This document shows, piece after piece, positions 42,001 through 53,471 of a stretch of DNA of 64,000 nt. Within the stretch, counting starts at the first letter, position 1. Each line of letters opens with the position of its first letter. The notes beneath the pieces are model-generated. The model did no database searches, was not told the DNA's origin, and saw only the letters and a list, made by a program, of their open reading frames with translations. Made by a program: the position numbers and the translations under genes. This DNA is from Moniliella sp. 'wahieum' (Eukaryota > Basidiomycota > Moniliellomycetes > Moniliellales > Moniliellaceae). Location of the stretch: NCBI GenBank assembly GCA_003971905.1, contig RSEE01000008.1, positions 930,001 through 994,000 of the forward strand, written 5' to 3'.

Positions 42001-45000
42001 TATTGCCCACGCAAGGAACCCATTCGTCGGCTAGGTCGTTCTTCCGTCCAGCTTCCAATGCGAACGCATCGGATGCTGCTTCTACATCGAATCGGTTGAC
42101 GGACCTCAACTTGGTCCGCATTTACCGTCCTGACGGAACCTTTGCCACGCTCCGTCTCACGCTGCAAGATACAGCGGCCGAGTGCAAGGCCATCATCTCG
42201 CGCAAGGTGTCGTTCATGTCGGCTACCACGTCGGCGTGCCGTCTCTTTGTTAGAGACAAGGGTGCCGGTAAGTCTGGCTCCTGTTTTGCCGAGTGTGTAC
42301 TGACCTGTGGGACTGAAAGAACGCCCATTGGGCCCCAACGAGAAGCCTGCGATGATTCAGCGCGACGTCTGATCCAAGCTGGGTACAACGACTCGGACGG
42401 ACTGGAGGATTGAGCAAGGAAGACCTTTCCTACTTCATCAAATTTATTTACCGCCCTGACATTGTCCCCGGTTCGATTCGGAAAGCTTTGGGAACGACAA
42501 GGCACGCTATGCTCATCTCGACTTGCACAGTCGCAATCTGGAGATGGTCCCCATCTTTCTCTACCGACATGCCGACTGGATTGTATCTCTGGACTTGTCG
42601 GGCAATCCAATGTCGGATGTTCCGGCGGACTTTGTCCAGATGTGCACGCACCTCCGCCGCCTTCGCCTCGCCAACTTGACACTCAAACGGATCCCCCCGG
42701 GGTGCGTGTCTCGTCGTCGCTCACCCATCTCGACCTGAGCAGCAACGCATCCTCCAGCTCGAACCCTCATTGGAAGGGTGTCGGGCCCTGCAGTCCATCA
42801 ACGTGCTCAACAACCGTTTGTATCAATGCCCCCCTGGGTACCAAGAGTAGACACGCTGCGCTCGCTCAACTGTCCAATAATCGCTTTGACACCTTCCCAC
42901 GCATCGTCTCGGCTCTGTCCAATCTGGCCGAGCTGGATCTTTCGTTCAACAGCATTCGTCAGCTTCCGCCCGAAATTGGCCAATTGCAAAGCCTAGAGCA
43001 GTTGATTCTGGTGGGCAACTCGATCGAGGACCTGCCGGCTGAGATGGCCCAGCTGAGTACTCTCCACACCATTGATTTGTGCCGCAACTTGGTTCACGAT
43101 GTCAGCATTCTGTTTCACATGCCCCGGATTAATGTGGTCAGGTGCGGCCACAATGCGATTCGTCACTTTGAGGCGACGCTGGGGGAGCGGATGCGGATCC
43201 TCGAAGTGGGCCAGAACCCGATGACCAAAGTTTCTCTTGCCGCCCCCTCACGTCTGACTTGACCAGCCTCAACTCAGCTCGACCAACATGGCCCGTCTGG
43301 ACGAGGGTCTGTTCCGTCTTTTGCCCTCGCTCACCGAACTCGTATTGGATCGCAATTTGTTACCCTTCCTGATTCGCTGGGCGAGCTGGCTAACTTGGCC
43401 GTATTTAGCTGCAACAACAACAATTTGGCCACTCTGCCCGACTCGATCGGAAACTTGCGCAACTTGTCCAGGCTCAACATTCAGAACAACAACCTCAAAC
43501 GCCTTCCTGCCTCGATCTGGAATTGTGCTTCTCTCAAGCACTTGAATGTCACCTCCAATTTACTCGAAGCATTCCCATTACCACCTTGGTCCCTGGTCCG
43601 TCTACTGCAACCCCAGCAACCAGCTCCATCTCGTCTAACCCTGTGATGCATCAACAGGCACTGTCCTGGCCCCGTTCGAGTCGGATCGGAAAGGTTCCGT
43701 TGCTTCGCTTCAGCCCCCTGGACCGACTGGATGGCCCACTCGGTTGAGGAGGCCCGTCCGTTAGCCAAGAGCTTACGCCAATTCCGAGCTGGCGACAACA
43801 TTTGGCCGACGATGTGTTTACCATTCTCCGTCTCTTTAAGCATCTGGAAGTGCTCAATCTGAGCTTTAACGAGATTTACGAGGTGCCGCCCCACACCTTG
43901 TCCCAGCACAAGCAACTTCAAGAGCTGTACCTGTCTGGAAACAGTCTTGCTAGTGTTCCCGAGGACTTGTCAGAGTTGCACAACCTCAAGGTGCTCTTCC
44001 TCAATGGCAACAAGCTCCAGACCCTGCCGGCCGAGCTGGGGCAGATGAGTGCGCTGGTTGAGTTGGACGTGGGCAACAACAACCTCAAGTACAACATTGC
44101 CAACTGGGCGTACGATTGGAACTGGAACAACAACCCCCAGCTGCGCTATTTGAACCTGAGCGGCAACCCCCGCTTTGAGATCAAAGCCAAGATCTTACGA
44201 TCAACGGTCGCCGCAAGAACATTTCTGACTTCAACGATCTGCGCTCGTTGCGCGTCTAGGCCTGATGGACGTTACGTCGCCGCGAAATCGACGCCGGACG
44301 AGTTGATCAACCGTCGTGTGCGCACCTCCCTCTCCAAGGTGAACCACATGTCCTATGGCATTGCCGATGCGTTGGGCGACCGAGAGGAGATGAGCACGGT
44401 GGATGTGGTGGTACCCATGTTCCGCAAGGTCGAGACAGAGGCACTGCTGGCCATGTTTGACGCGCGCGGACAAGTATCGTATGGGGGAAGTAAGATCTCT
44501 CGCTTCATGGCCGAGGCAATTGCGATCCAGTTTGAGAAGCAGTTGGCGCTCCTGGGTCCCGGAGGCAATGGTGCGACGGTGGAAGATTGTCTTCGTCGGA
44601 CCTTTTTGCAACTCAACAGCATCTTTACCGACTTCTCTCCGAGGAACCCGAACGCCGCACCTCCGATCTTGCTTCCGTCGACGCTCTGAAGACCATCTTC
44701 CCACTAAGCAGTTGGATGGGGCGTCCACCCCGGATTGGGCTGAGGGTTGCTCCGCCATCGTGGCGTACGTTGCGGACCATATGTTGTACATTGCCAATGC
44801 AGGCGATGCGCTGGCGGTTCTGTCGCACAATGGCGGTCAAGCCGAGTTGATCGCGACCAACCATTCGCCCTTTGACCGAAACGAGACCCAGCGAATCCGT
44901 GCGGCCGAGGGGTGGGTGTCTCTGGACGGCTGTGTGAACGGCCAGTTGGAGGTGTCGCGCGGGTTTGGGTACTACAATCTCTTCCCAGTGGTCAACGCGG

Positions 45001-46612
45001 CCCCAGCGGTGCACACGGTGCATCTGTCCGATTCGCACGAGTTTGTGATTATTGCGAATCGGTCGTTATGGGAGGTTTTGTCCTACCAGACGGCCGTCGA
45101 CATTGCGCGCATGGAACGGGACGAACCAATGATCGCGGCCCAGCGACTTCGGGACCTCGCCATCTCGTACGGCGGAGATGAGAGCATCATGGTCATGGTC
45201 CTCTCGGTCGCCGACTTGTTTGGCAACCGACGCGGCTTTGATCCGCTCGCTGCCGACGTGATGCGACGGCAACGCTTTGGTGCTGGCGCTAGCTTGCCCG
45301 CCGATCGTACCCTCGCCCGCCTCGAACGCGAAATTTCTCCCCCGATTGGTCAGATTGCACTGGTATTCACCGACATTAAGAACTCGACCCACCTGTGGGA
45401 AACCAACTCGGGCATGCACACAGCCATGCGGATCCACAACACGCTCCTGCGACGACAGTTACGTACCGTGGCGGGCTTTGAGGCCAAGGTGGAAGGCGAT
45501 GGCATGATGGTACGTTTCCCAGTCTGGGTTGCTGGGGAGGAGATGATCTGACAAAACATTCTGTTGGCGGCGCTTTCAGGCTAGTTTTTCGTCGGTTGCG
45601 GCCGCATTGTTGTGGTGTTTCAATGTCCAGATTGGTTTGCTGCATGAGGACTGGCCGCAAGAGTTGCTGGAAAGTGAGATGGCAAAAATCTGTGACGAGC
45701 ACGGCAACGTGATCTACCGTGGACTCCGTCTCCGCATGGGCATTCATTGGGGCAGTCCCGTGTGTGAGCCGGATCCGATCACGGGACGGATGGACTACTT
45801 TGGTCCGATGGTCAACCGCGCCTCGCGAATCGCCAGTGCGGCCGATGGAGGCCAGATCTTGTCAGCAACGACGTGGTGCAAGCGTGAGCGAAACGATTGG
45901 TGCGTTTGATCGCTCCAACCAGATCCGCAGCATGGATGGGGAGGACGAGTATCCCATGTCCAACGTCAACGTCAATCGCAACGTGATCCTGTTGCGTCGG
46001 ATGGGCTTTGAGATCACAGAGATTGGATTCCGGCGACTCAAGGGGCTGGAAACGCCCGAGCTGCTGTACCTCGCCCTCCCGCAGCCGCTTATTGGCCGGT
46101 TGAACAGCGATCACACCCTGCCCATCGAGGCCCATCCGGCTCATGTGTTTGAGCCAACGGTGCAACTACTCAACGCTCGCCAGGTGCACGAGATTGGTCT
46201 GCTGTGCTTGCGCGTCGAAGCTCTTAGTAATGGCCATCCCTTCCCGGGCATCATGGCCATGCACGGAGGACAAGCCCGGATGCGGTACATTGAGGATGCC
46301 GTGACGGCCAAGCCCGAGATTCTCGTTTGTATGATTCATGACGATGCATCCGACAAAGAGTTGGCCTTGGTCCTGATCCAGCTCACCGTCCGTTTGGCCA
46401 ACGCGGTGGCCAAGATGACGCTCGACATGGTGGTACGCAACATGCCCCGTATCACCTCCTCCCCCGACGCTTCGGGCTGGAATGCGGACATCCCCGTGCC
46501 CATCTCCCAGGGCGAGAACGCTGGACAGCCACAGACGGATGCGCTGGGCTTGTCCCTCGGCGAATTGCAGCACCTCGTACGTCACCTACAAAGCCTGACC
46601 CAACTACTGTAA
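39044..46612 (+). CDS. CYR1: adenylate cyclase (RA-LRR-PP2C-cyclase type)
   Basis: Likely start MQPDNRTPFPHAPASRRHS at 39044. A long disordered Ser/Pro N-terminus contains three Trp motifs of the form S/T-x-W-x-A-P-x-S-W-A-V (40685-40940). A Ras-association-like domain is at about 42090-42260 (LVRIYRPDGTFATLRLTLQ), then many leucine-rich repeats at 42500-44170 (LSFNSIRQLPPEIGQLQSL, LYLSGNSLASVPEDLSELH). A PP2C-like domain spans about 44340-45210 (SYGIADALGDREEM, YVADHMLYIANAGDALAVL, GGDESIMVMVLS). The class III cyclase domain is at about 45345-45900 (IALVFTDIKNSTHLWE with metal Asp, VEGDGMMVRF, LRLRMGIHWG, DYFGPMVNRASRI), followed by the fungal C-terminal region to 46612. The enzyme makes cAMP downstream of Ras/Gpa. 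At least eight frame changes occur, mostly in the N-terminus and LRRs, and look like missing bases; few true introns are evident (one near 45510-45580). Confidence 0.93.
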
Positions 46613-47365
46613 CTCAGAGCGCGTCTCACAAAAAAACCCAAGATTCACGACCTTCTGCACATCATATTATCCTCCCGTCTATCGGTGCTTCCCTCTTGCT
46701 CCGTTGCTCCTAGCACCCTTTCCTTTCATCCTTGCCCTGCATGTTTGCTTGCGCGTGTTGTCGCCTGTGGTGGGGTCTGGGGCGCTGCAGCCTTGGTTGC
46801 GCACAACAGAACGGGTTCTAGTCACCTCTTGTCGACGCATCATCTTTCTCACACCTATTCTTCATTCATTCGTCATTGCTGCTCACATCGTCTGTGTGGA
46901 CAGGACACAGACCCGTCGTAGAGTAGCTCGTATCTCTCGCCTCAGGACCCACGGACTCACGCGTCCGCCCTGCGTTGATCGTTGCAAAAGCCGCGGCACT
47001 GCTGCCCACGCTGTCAGAGTGCAAGAGCGCCAGCACAGGGCCTGTGTGGGGCGTGCTCGCGTCTGCAATGGGATGAGGCCGGGGTCCCGCCCCCGGCGCC
47101 ATGGGGGCAGTGTGGCTTGTGCCTGTGCGCTCGCGTAGCCAAAAGTTGGAGCTGCCGTATAGACCTCTGTCCTCGGTAACGTCGCAAAAGACGGCAAAGC
47201 CACTAGGATTCGTATACTGCCGCTTGCAGAGGTCGCTTGGATGCATCTGGTGCATCTTTCCATCACCGCCCCACCACCACTGGTACCAGTACGCTCCCCC
47301 GCAGCTCACCTGTTCTCGCTTTCCCGTCTCTCGTCTTTCTCTTTGCCTTCCCATCCGTCCCCACC
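46613..47365. other. intergenic stretch
   Basis: This begins with the T/C-rich 3'UTR of adenylate cyclase, then GC-rich sequence without a recognisable gene, and ends with a C/T-rich leader before the ATG at 47366. Confidence 0.4.
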
Positions 47366-47876
47366 ATGCCCCCCCGACACCTCGGTATCCAGCCATGGGA
47401 AAGAGGCGCCCACCACCCCTCTCAACGACCGTCTGCACACGCCCCTTTTATTCATCTACAACGAGGTGCAGGAGCTTAAGCGCAAGACCTCCCAGCTTGA
47501 AGCCAAGCTCGACTCGCTGACCACAGCGCCACGCCCAGCATCCATGCTCATTGGCAATCCTGCCTCTGTGCTCCGTCGTCAGTTGACTGGAGGTGGGATT
47601 CGGGGGGATCTCACCAGACTAAGCAAGATCCCCGGCGCCCCTTCCAGCACAAAGGGAACATCTATTACCTTTGCGGAAGCAGTATCCTCTATGAGCAGCA
47701 CCTCCACCACTAACAGGACTTGTTACTTCCCAAAAAATGGGTTGGGCGTTCCCGTCAGCCAAAAACGCTACAACGCATTCAAGAGGTGGAGCAGTTTTAT
47801 CCCCATAGCCATACGTGTCATCCTCTCCCCTTACCCCCGCCAGGTACGTTATAGTCACATTGAATGCTGTCCATGA
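47366..47876 (+). CDS. small unknown protein with a coiled-coil segment
   Basis: ATG at 47366 follows a pyrimidine-rich leader and an ACC context. The first codons run through a 7-C homopolymer, after which the plausible frame is SVSSHGKEAPTTPLNDRLH, then a heptad-like helix (YNEVQELKRKTSQLEAKLD) and a Ser/Thr-rich stretch with RRQLTGGGIRGDLTRLSKI. The frame closes at 47876; a GTACGT donor near 47843 could instead lead to a second exon in 47880-48138, which contains IYNVIDNLIVMSDMKA. No family is recognised. Short oligomeric coiled coils of this kind are common and say little about function. Coding status is moderate at best. Confidence 0.35.
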
Positions 47877-49315
47877 GGGCTCGCGCTTCCAGCCCCTCAC
47901 TCCCGGCCGGCATTCTCGTCTTTGTCTGCCTCTCGAAATCTACAATGTTATTGACAATCTGATCGTCATGTCCGACATGAAGGCCACTGCGATCCGGACA
48001 ACAACCAGTGAGTTTGTTTGCCAACATGGACTCCCAGACGATCTCCTTCCTCCTGAAGAAGCCCTAGTAGATTCATACTGGCTATGTTATTCTTCACGGC
48101 AGAATGTGCGCAACAAGTATCCGTGTCAGGTTCAATGAGAGCCAAAAGGCACACAGTATAATGATGAAGTTCGGGGGGGGAAACGACTAATATCAGAGGT
48201 TGTTCCATTTTCTCCCCGCTCTCTCTTGGGTCGATTGAGAAAGGCATTGACCCACTCTTTGTTTTTTCTACGGCATTTTATATTAATTGTCGTCGTTCTC
48301 CTCCTCTCTTGTCCGTGATCATTGCAGCTTCGCTCTCTTCATCATACAAAGACGGTTTTCCTTTTTGTATCAGAGGGATCCATTACTTTCTTGATATGGA
48401 TGTTTTGACCGTGCACTGTGATTGTCGTTTTTGTGGCATCTTGCTGAGCAGCGGACAGGTTCCTCTCCATTACAGGTAGTGACCCCTTCGCAGAGGGACT
48501 TGGCTCTCTTCCTCATATTTTGTAATCGCGGGAGGCGATTGATCACGAATCGTTTTGGTGGAAAGAGGGTTAATGAGAGCGCAATCAACGAGAGAAGCAA
48601 TGCGTAGGCTGAGTATGATGCGCATATGTATTCAGGCAACTGATACGAGTTGTGAGCGAGAAGCGTCAGATCGGAGCTTGGACGACAACACGTTTTCGTG
48701 GACACGCCCCCTACTAGAGGCTGCTGCAGGTATCGTGCGAGTTGTGCTCCCTCCAGTCGAGTGGGAGGTTGGGGGCGCCAGGCCACCTCAGCCCCGACCG
48801 GCTTGCCTCAGACCTGAGCCTCAGGCCTCACCGTCAAATGTCCACGGCAACGTCCTCGGTCTGAAGAGGGGTTGTTTACCTGGCAGAGAAGCCGTCTTGG
48901 GCCCTCGGCCCCCAGCACGCAGGGCTCACCGGTCACCGCTCGTCCTCAGGTGGGTGAAGGGCGGCCTCAGGCCTCAGGGAGGGGTGCCGGCCTCACCGGT
49001 CAAGTCGGAGGCTTGGGCCGTGCGGGAGTCAGAGCAGCGCCTCAGCTGGATACGGGGCGCGCACGTGACTAGTGACTAGGGCCTCGTTTATCTGCCCGCC
49101 ACCGCGCGAGGCTGGGCTCAGGAGGACACAAGCCACGGCTGCCCCCTTTGAACGTTTCATGGTCTTTTTTCTGGCCGTCACATGCCACATGCCACATGTC
49201 AGCTTGCCAGGTGCCGTCGCCCGTCGCAGGCCTAGTGACGCCGACGAGGGACTGCCAGCAACATCCATCGGTCGTCGTTGCCACCATCTGCTCTGCCCCG
49301 TTCTCCGTCGACAAC
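47877..49315. other. gene-poor stretch with GCCTCAGGC words
   Basis: Apart from a possible second exon to 48138, no gene is seen. From 48775 to 49050 the sequence is packed with CCTCAGGCCTCA, CACCGGTCA and TCAGCGC words of mixed orientation. CACATGCCACATG repeats occur near 49180-49200, just upstream of the next gene. Confidence 0.4.
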
Positions 49316-51030
49316 ATGGCCACGCTGGGACGACGCAGCATGCCTGGCGAACACTCTCTGCGTGGTTCCGCTGAGCTCGGTGAACATGGCTTCCCTGACA
49401 CGAGCAGCAATTCGTCCAACAGCTCCGACTCCTCTGACCGCGCTTCTCCTTTGCCCCTCTCGCCTCTGGCCGTACCTGACCCCGCAGGCAGCATTGGCCA
49501 GCCCCACACGCCCACCCACGTACATGATCACTACTCTCCAGCCTTGTCTGCACATCATGGAGAGAGGCTCAAGACGTACTCCTTTGATCATGCACCTGGT
49601 GGCGGTGAGCCTGTATCGCGTGGTCGCCCCCACCGCCGCGCCTCCTCCCGCCATCCGTCTAGTTCCCGACCGTACCCCAGCCCTTCCCAGCGATTTCCCT
49701 CGACTGCTTCGATTCATTCCCATTCTCACTCGCGCCTGGGATCTCGTCGTCACATGGACTCGATGCTGGAGGCGACATGGCGCGACCTGTTTGACAATCC
49801 ACTCGACGATCTCCTCCACACGGCCTTGCTCAATTTACTGGCGGACCCTACGGTACTGAGTACGCCCGAAGCCATCAGTTCAGCGTCAGCCGTGTTGGAT
49901 GGGCATATGGGCAAGCCATTGGATACCCAGATCTTTGACCCCCACCTCCACCACGACATGGTTCCTCCTCCTGCCGGCCATGATGCCGCATCGATACCAG
50001 GCCAACCTGGACGGGCATCGGGACGACTGCTTTCGACAGCCACGACGGCCGACGAGACAGGCAGGACTGACTATGTATCTTCGGAAACGCTCCAACCTGA
50101 CGGGACAGGAAGAGAGCACCGCCATTCGCTCCACTGGACAGCCCAAAGACAGCTAGCTGGATTCAACTACCAATCGGCGTATTCTCTCCTTACCCATCCC
50201 GGTCGCCCCCGACCCAGTCACCTACAGCTAGGTCGCCAGCTCAGCGCTCGCCGGCCCTTCCACCTCCTCACTCCCCTTCCGGACCACCGCGGTCCTCTCC
50301 CCCCGTCTCAGCTCGAACGCACTACCGTCCTGCGTTACCTATTTCCACACCCTCAGCCCCGCCCCATGTTGCGCCTGGTACCGTCTTGCCCGGCCCGATG
50401 TACCCAAGCGAGCGGGGGTCGAGCTTCCAGGGCAGTGGTGGCCATACCAGTCGCGGCAATAGCGTCACCTGGACCGCGGGCGGAAGCCGGAACGCCAGCT
50501 TTGGAAGCGGCAATGGCACTGCCAGCCGGGGTGGAAGTAGCACCTGGGCCGCAAGTGGTAGTGGCCCCAGCCTTCACAGCGCAAGTGGCTCGCCGTCTCG
50601 CGGAAACAGCGCCACTTGGGGCGGGACTGGGGAAGATGCGCATCGTGCCAGTTGGAACCGGCCCACGAGCGGCATGGGCGCCAGTCGAAATGGCAGCACA
50701 AGTCACTCCACCGGCCCGAGTTCAGGACCCGAGGTATGTACGACCGAAGCTCGCGAGGCAACTCCAGGCTTTCCGGCACCGAATGCGACGCCCTTGCCTC
50801 TCCCCTTGCCTCCGCCCCCGTTACTGGGCCGGGTCAATCGGACCCACGCGTCGTTGCCCGACATTCGCATGTCGAACCGCCCCCGCTTCTCGAGCCAGCC
50901 TACCTTGCTTTCCGGCCCGCCGCAGTCAGGACCTTCGGCGCCGCACGCGCCACCCAGCGGCTTTCCCGCCGCTCCCTATCCGTTGCCACCACGATCTTGG
51001 ATGCCCCCGCCTCGAAGCCACATGCGCTAA
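49316..51030 (+). CDS. unknown Ser/His-rich protein with SRGxSxTW repeats
   Basis: ATG at 49316 begins MATLGRRSMPGEHSLRGSA. A Ser-rich region and a His-rich segment (HVHDHYSPALSAHHGE, HSHSHSRLGSRRHMDS) lead to a short ordered part, ATWRDLFDNPLDDLLHTAL and LLNLLADPTVLSTPEAISS, which looks like the only folded element. After a frame change in 50050-50380 (probably missing bases), the C-terminal region carries three copies of an S-R-G-x-S-x-T-W motif (50449-50621), ends in Pro-rich linkers (PLPLPLPPPPLLGRVNR, THASLPDIRMSNRP) and stops after PPPRSHMR at 51030. I do not recognise a family. The low complexity and short linear motifs suggest a scaffold or regulatory protein. Confidence 0.5.
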
Positions 51031-51767
51031 GCGCTAAGGGCCTGTTTGGCCTGCGAGAAAGGGCCTTTGGACACCAACGTCAACATTGCTCACACTTATT
51101 AATAGTCGCACGGTGTACTGATGATTGGGCGGCCTCAGCGTCTCAGCGCTGACTGGCTAGCCGTGACGCGTGACGCGTGACACGTGATCCTATGATCGCA
51201 TGGGGTTGTTTTTGCCCGGCAGTAGTTCCTGTGGCATGTGTCAGAGGATGCCTTGATTCGTACGAAGGCAGGTGCGACACTTGGATGGGAAGTGGAATGG
51301 CAGGGTGCGTGAAGCTAGTGGCCGGCCTGACCGGCTGACGGAGCTGCGTTGGGTTTTCCCTCCGGAGGCTGTCCCGCCAGTCCACACCAAGCGGGTGATT
51401 TTGGACGATTGTGGGTCCAACTTTCAAATCGGCGCATTCCGTGCTGCCCATCACTGGTGCAGTCACGGTGACTCTGTCTCCGTCACCGGTACGACGCCTG
51501 AGCCTCAGGCCCAAGTCGATCTGGATATGGCAAGAAGTGCTTGAAGCTGGACCAGGTGGACATGTGGACACGCCACGTCGGCACGATTGGTTGGTTGATC
51601 CGTCCCGCGAACGATTGCCTGATAGCCGATAGCATAGCCTCGATAACAGCCGGCGGAAATAGATCGGCCAGCAGCCACAAACCCAAGCTCACGCTAAAGC
51701 TTCCCGCCTTCCAGCTTCCAGACGCACGCCAGACGGACCCACCTCGCTCCATTGTAGCCCTACCACC
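51031..51767. other. intergenic stretch with ACGCGTG array
   Basis: GTGACGCGTGACGCGTGACACGTGA lies at about 51163-51188, next to TCAGCGTCTCAGCGCTGA at 51137. The last ~100 bases are the promoter and leader of the allantoicase gene, with CTTCCAGCTTCCAG direct words. No gene is seen. Confidence 0.45.
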
Positions 51768-53022
51768 ATGTCCTTCCGTGCCATCCCCGAAGACGCTTTC
51801 AGCGCCGAGCTGGGCCAGACCACGACTGAGGTCTCGTCCAACGCGCTTGGCGGCCGCATCCTTGCCGCCAGCGACGAGTGGTTTGCCCCGGCCACGGACC
51901 TGATCAAGCCTGGGCCGGCAGTGTCGCTCAAGGGCCAATTTGGACCCAAAGGCGCTCTTTATGATGGCTGGGAGACCCGTCGTCACAACCCGGCAGGTGT
52001 GGATTATGCCATTGTCCGACTCGGTCCCAAGGCGGGTGCGACCGTGTGCGGATTTGACATTGACACCTCCAACTTCAACGGCAACGAGGCTCCTGCCGCC
52101 GCCGTCTTTGCCTTGGCTCAGCCCCCTGAGGAGGAAGCAGCCGGTAAACAGATCGCTGCAGACGACCTTAGGGTGTGTCGTTTTCCCCGTGCTAGGTTGT
52201 GCTTGTGTGCTGACCGTTTCCCCTCCGATTCAGTGGCAGCAATTGCTCCCCGAGGTGCCTTGTGGTCCCTCGCGCCGGCACATATTTGCCCTCACCGCTC
52301 CTTCGTCTACTGTCTTTACCCATGTGCGGCTCGACATGATCCCCGATGGCGGAATTGCTCGCTTCCGTGTGTATGGTCAGATTGCCCCGCCTCCGCCCGG
52401 GCTTGGGTACGAGGAACAAGTTGATGGCCCCGAGGCGGCGCTAGGCGTGCTGGACCTAGCGCATGTGATGAATGGTGGCCGCGTGGTGTACACGTCCGAC
52501 CAGCACTTTGGCGTGGGCGCGAACGTGCTCCTGCCGGGTCGGGGTAAGGACATGGGAGATGGATGGGAGACCAAACGTTCCCGCACTCCGGGACACAAGG
52601 ACTTTATTGTGATCGCGTTGGGTGAAGCAGCGTTGCTCTCCTACACGGAGATTGATACGCTGCATTTCCTAGGCAATTTCCCGCAAACCGTCGAGCTGTT
52701 TGGCACCTCTCTTCCCGAAGGCGCCGCCTGGCCCGTCGCGCCCGGCGCAGGTGCAGGAGAGCAAGCGGCCGGCATTCAGTGGACTCAGCTAGCGCCGCGC
52801 ACACCCATGGGCCCGGGCAAGCGGCACTTTGTCCCCTTGGCCCCCGCCGGGCCTATCACCCACGTCAAAGTGGTTATGCATCCGGATGGTGGGATCAAGC
52901 GGGTACGGCTGGTGGGCAGGCGGGCCAAGCCGTTGGCCGGCTACAAGGGCCCGATCCCCTCTGTGCCTCTGCCAATCAGCCCCGACGCGGAGCCGGCCAC
53001 GTCGGTACGGTCCGGGCTTTGA
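51768..53022 (+). CDS. DAL2: allantoicase
   Basis: ATG at 51768 starts MSFRAIPEDAFSAELGQTT. The protein shows the two related beta-sandwich halves of allantoicase. The first has LGGRILAASDEWFAPATDL, LYDGWETRRHNPAGVDYAI and a GFDIDTSNFNGNEAPAA signature. The second has MNGGRVVYTSDQHFGVGAN, MGDGWETKRSRTPGHKDFI and EIDTLHFLGNFPQTVELFG. A 61-nt intron at 52173-52233 interrupts the first half, after AADDLR and before WQQLLPEVPCG. The rest reads through to a stop at 53022 with no frame change, so this is one of the cleanest genes here. The enzyme hydrolyses allantoate to ureidoglycolate and urea in purine catabolism and supplies nitrogen. About 397 residues is a little longer than yeast Dal2, with an extra C-terminal tail. 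Confidence 0.93.
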
Positions 53023-53471
53023 GCCGCTGGACCTGACACAGAGTCGCGGGATATCGTTTGATGGGAGATGCTGGCATGTTGATGGAGGGCGCTGTCCAAG
53101 GACGAGGTAGGAGGCGAGCAGCCAAGGTGTCCAGGTGGGGACTTGAACTCAAGTAGTTTGTCACGTTGTGCGCTTTCGGGAGCAACACATCCAATCCAGC
53201 ATGATCAGTAGTCTTAACCTCAACTCCCCGTATATTGCCTTCCACTCTTCCGGCTCTCTATGCTTTGAGTGCTCACCAGGTAATCTAATGCACATTGGCA
53301 TCTCTTCTGTTGGGTTGCTGTTTGGAGACCAAACGCGTTGAATTAGGACCAGTGTCTATTTCTGGAGGGAGGTGGGCCGCAATGCCGACAGCCGCATCAC
53401 TAACAGAAAATTGCATGGTGCGCCAGCGACGGGTACTGGCAAGAGGCCATAGCCCGTCTAGCCTAGTGGCG
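53023..53471. other. convergent intergenic spacer
   Basis: This lies between the 3' ends of allantoicase (+) and TRM10 (-). It contains a tRNA-like block at 53128-53222 on the minus strand (GGTTAAGACTACTGATCA ... GAGTTCAAGTCCCCACC) that fails to fold into a cloverleaf. Nothing else is seen. Confidence 0.4.

Noticed and set aside
53128-53222. tRNA-like GGTTAAGACTACTGATCA...GAGTTCAAGTCCC on the minus strand
   Set aside because: The T-arm and acceptor stem do not pair; at best a tRNA-derived relic.
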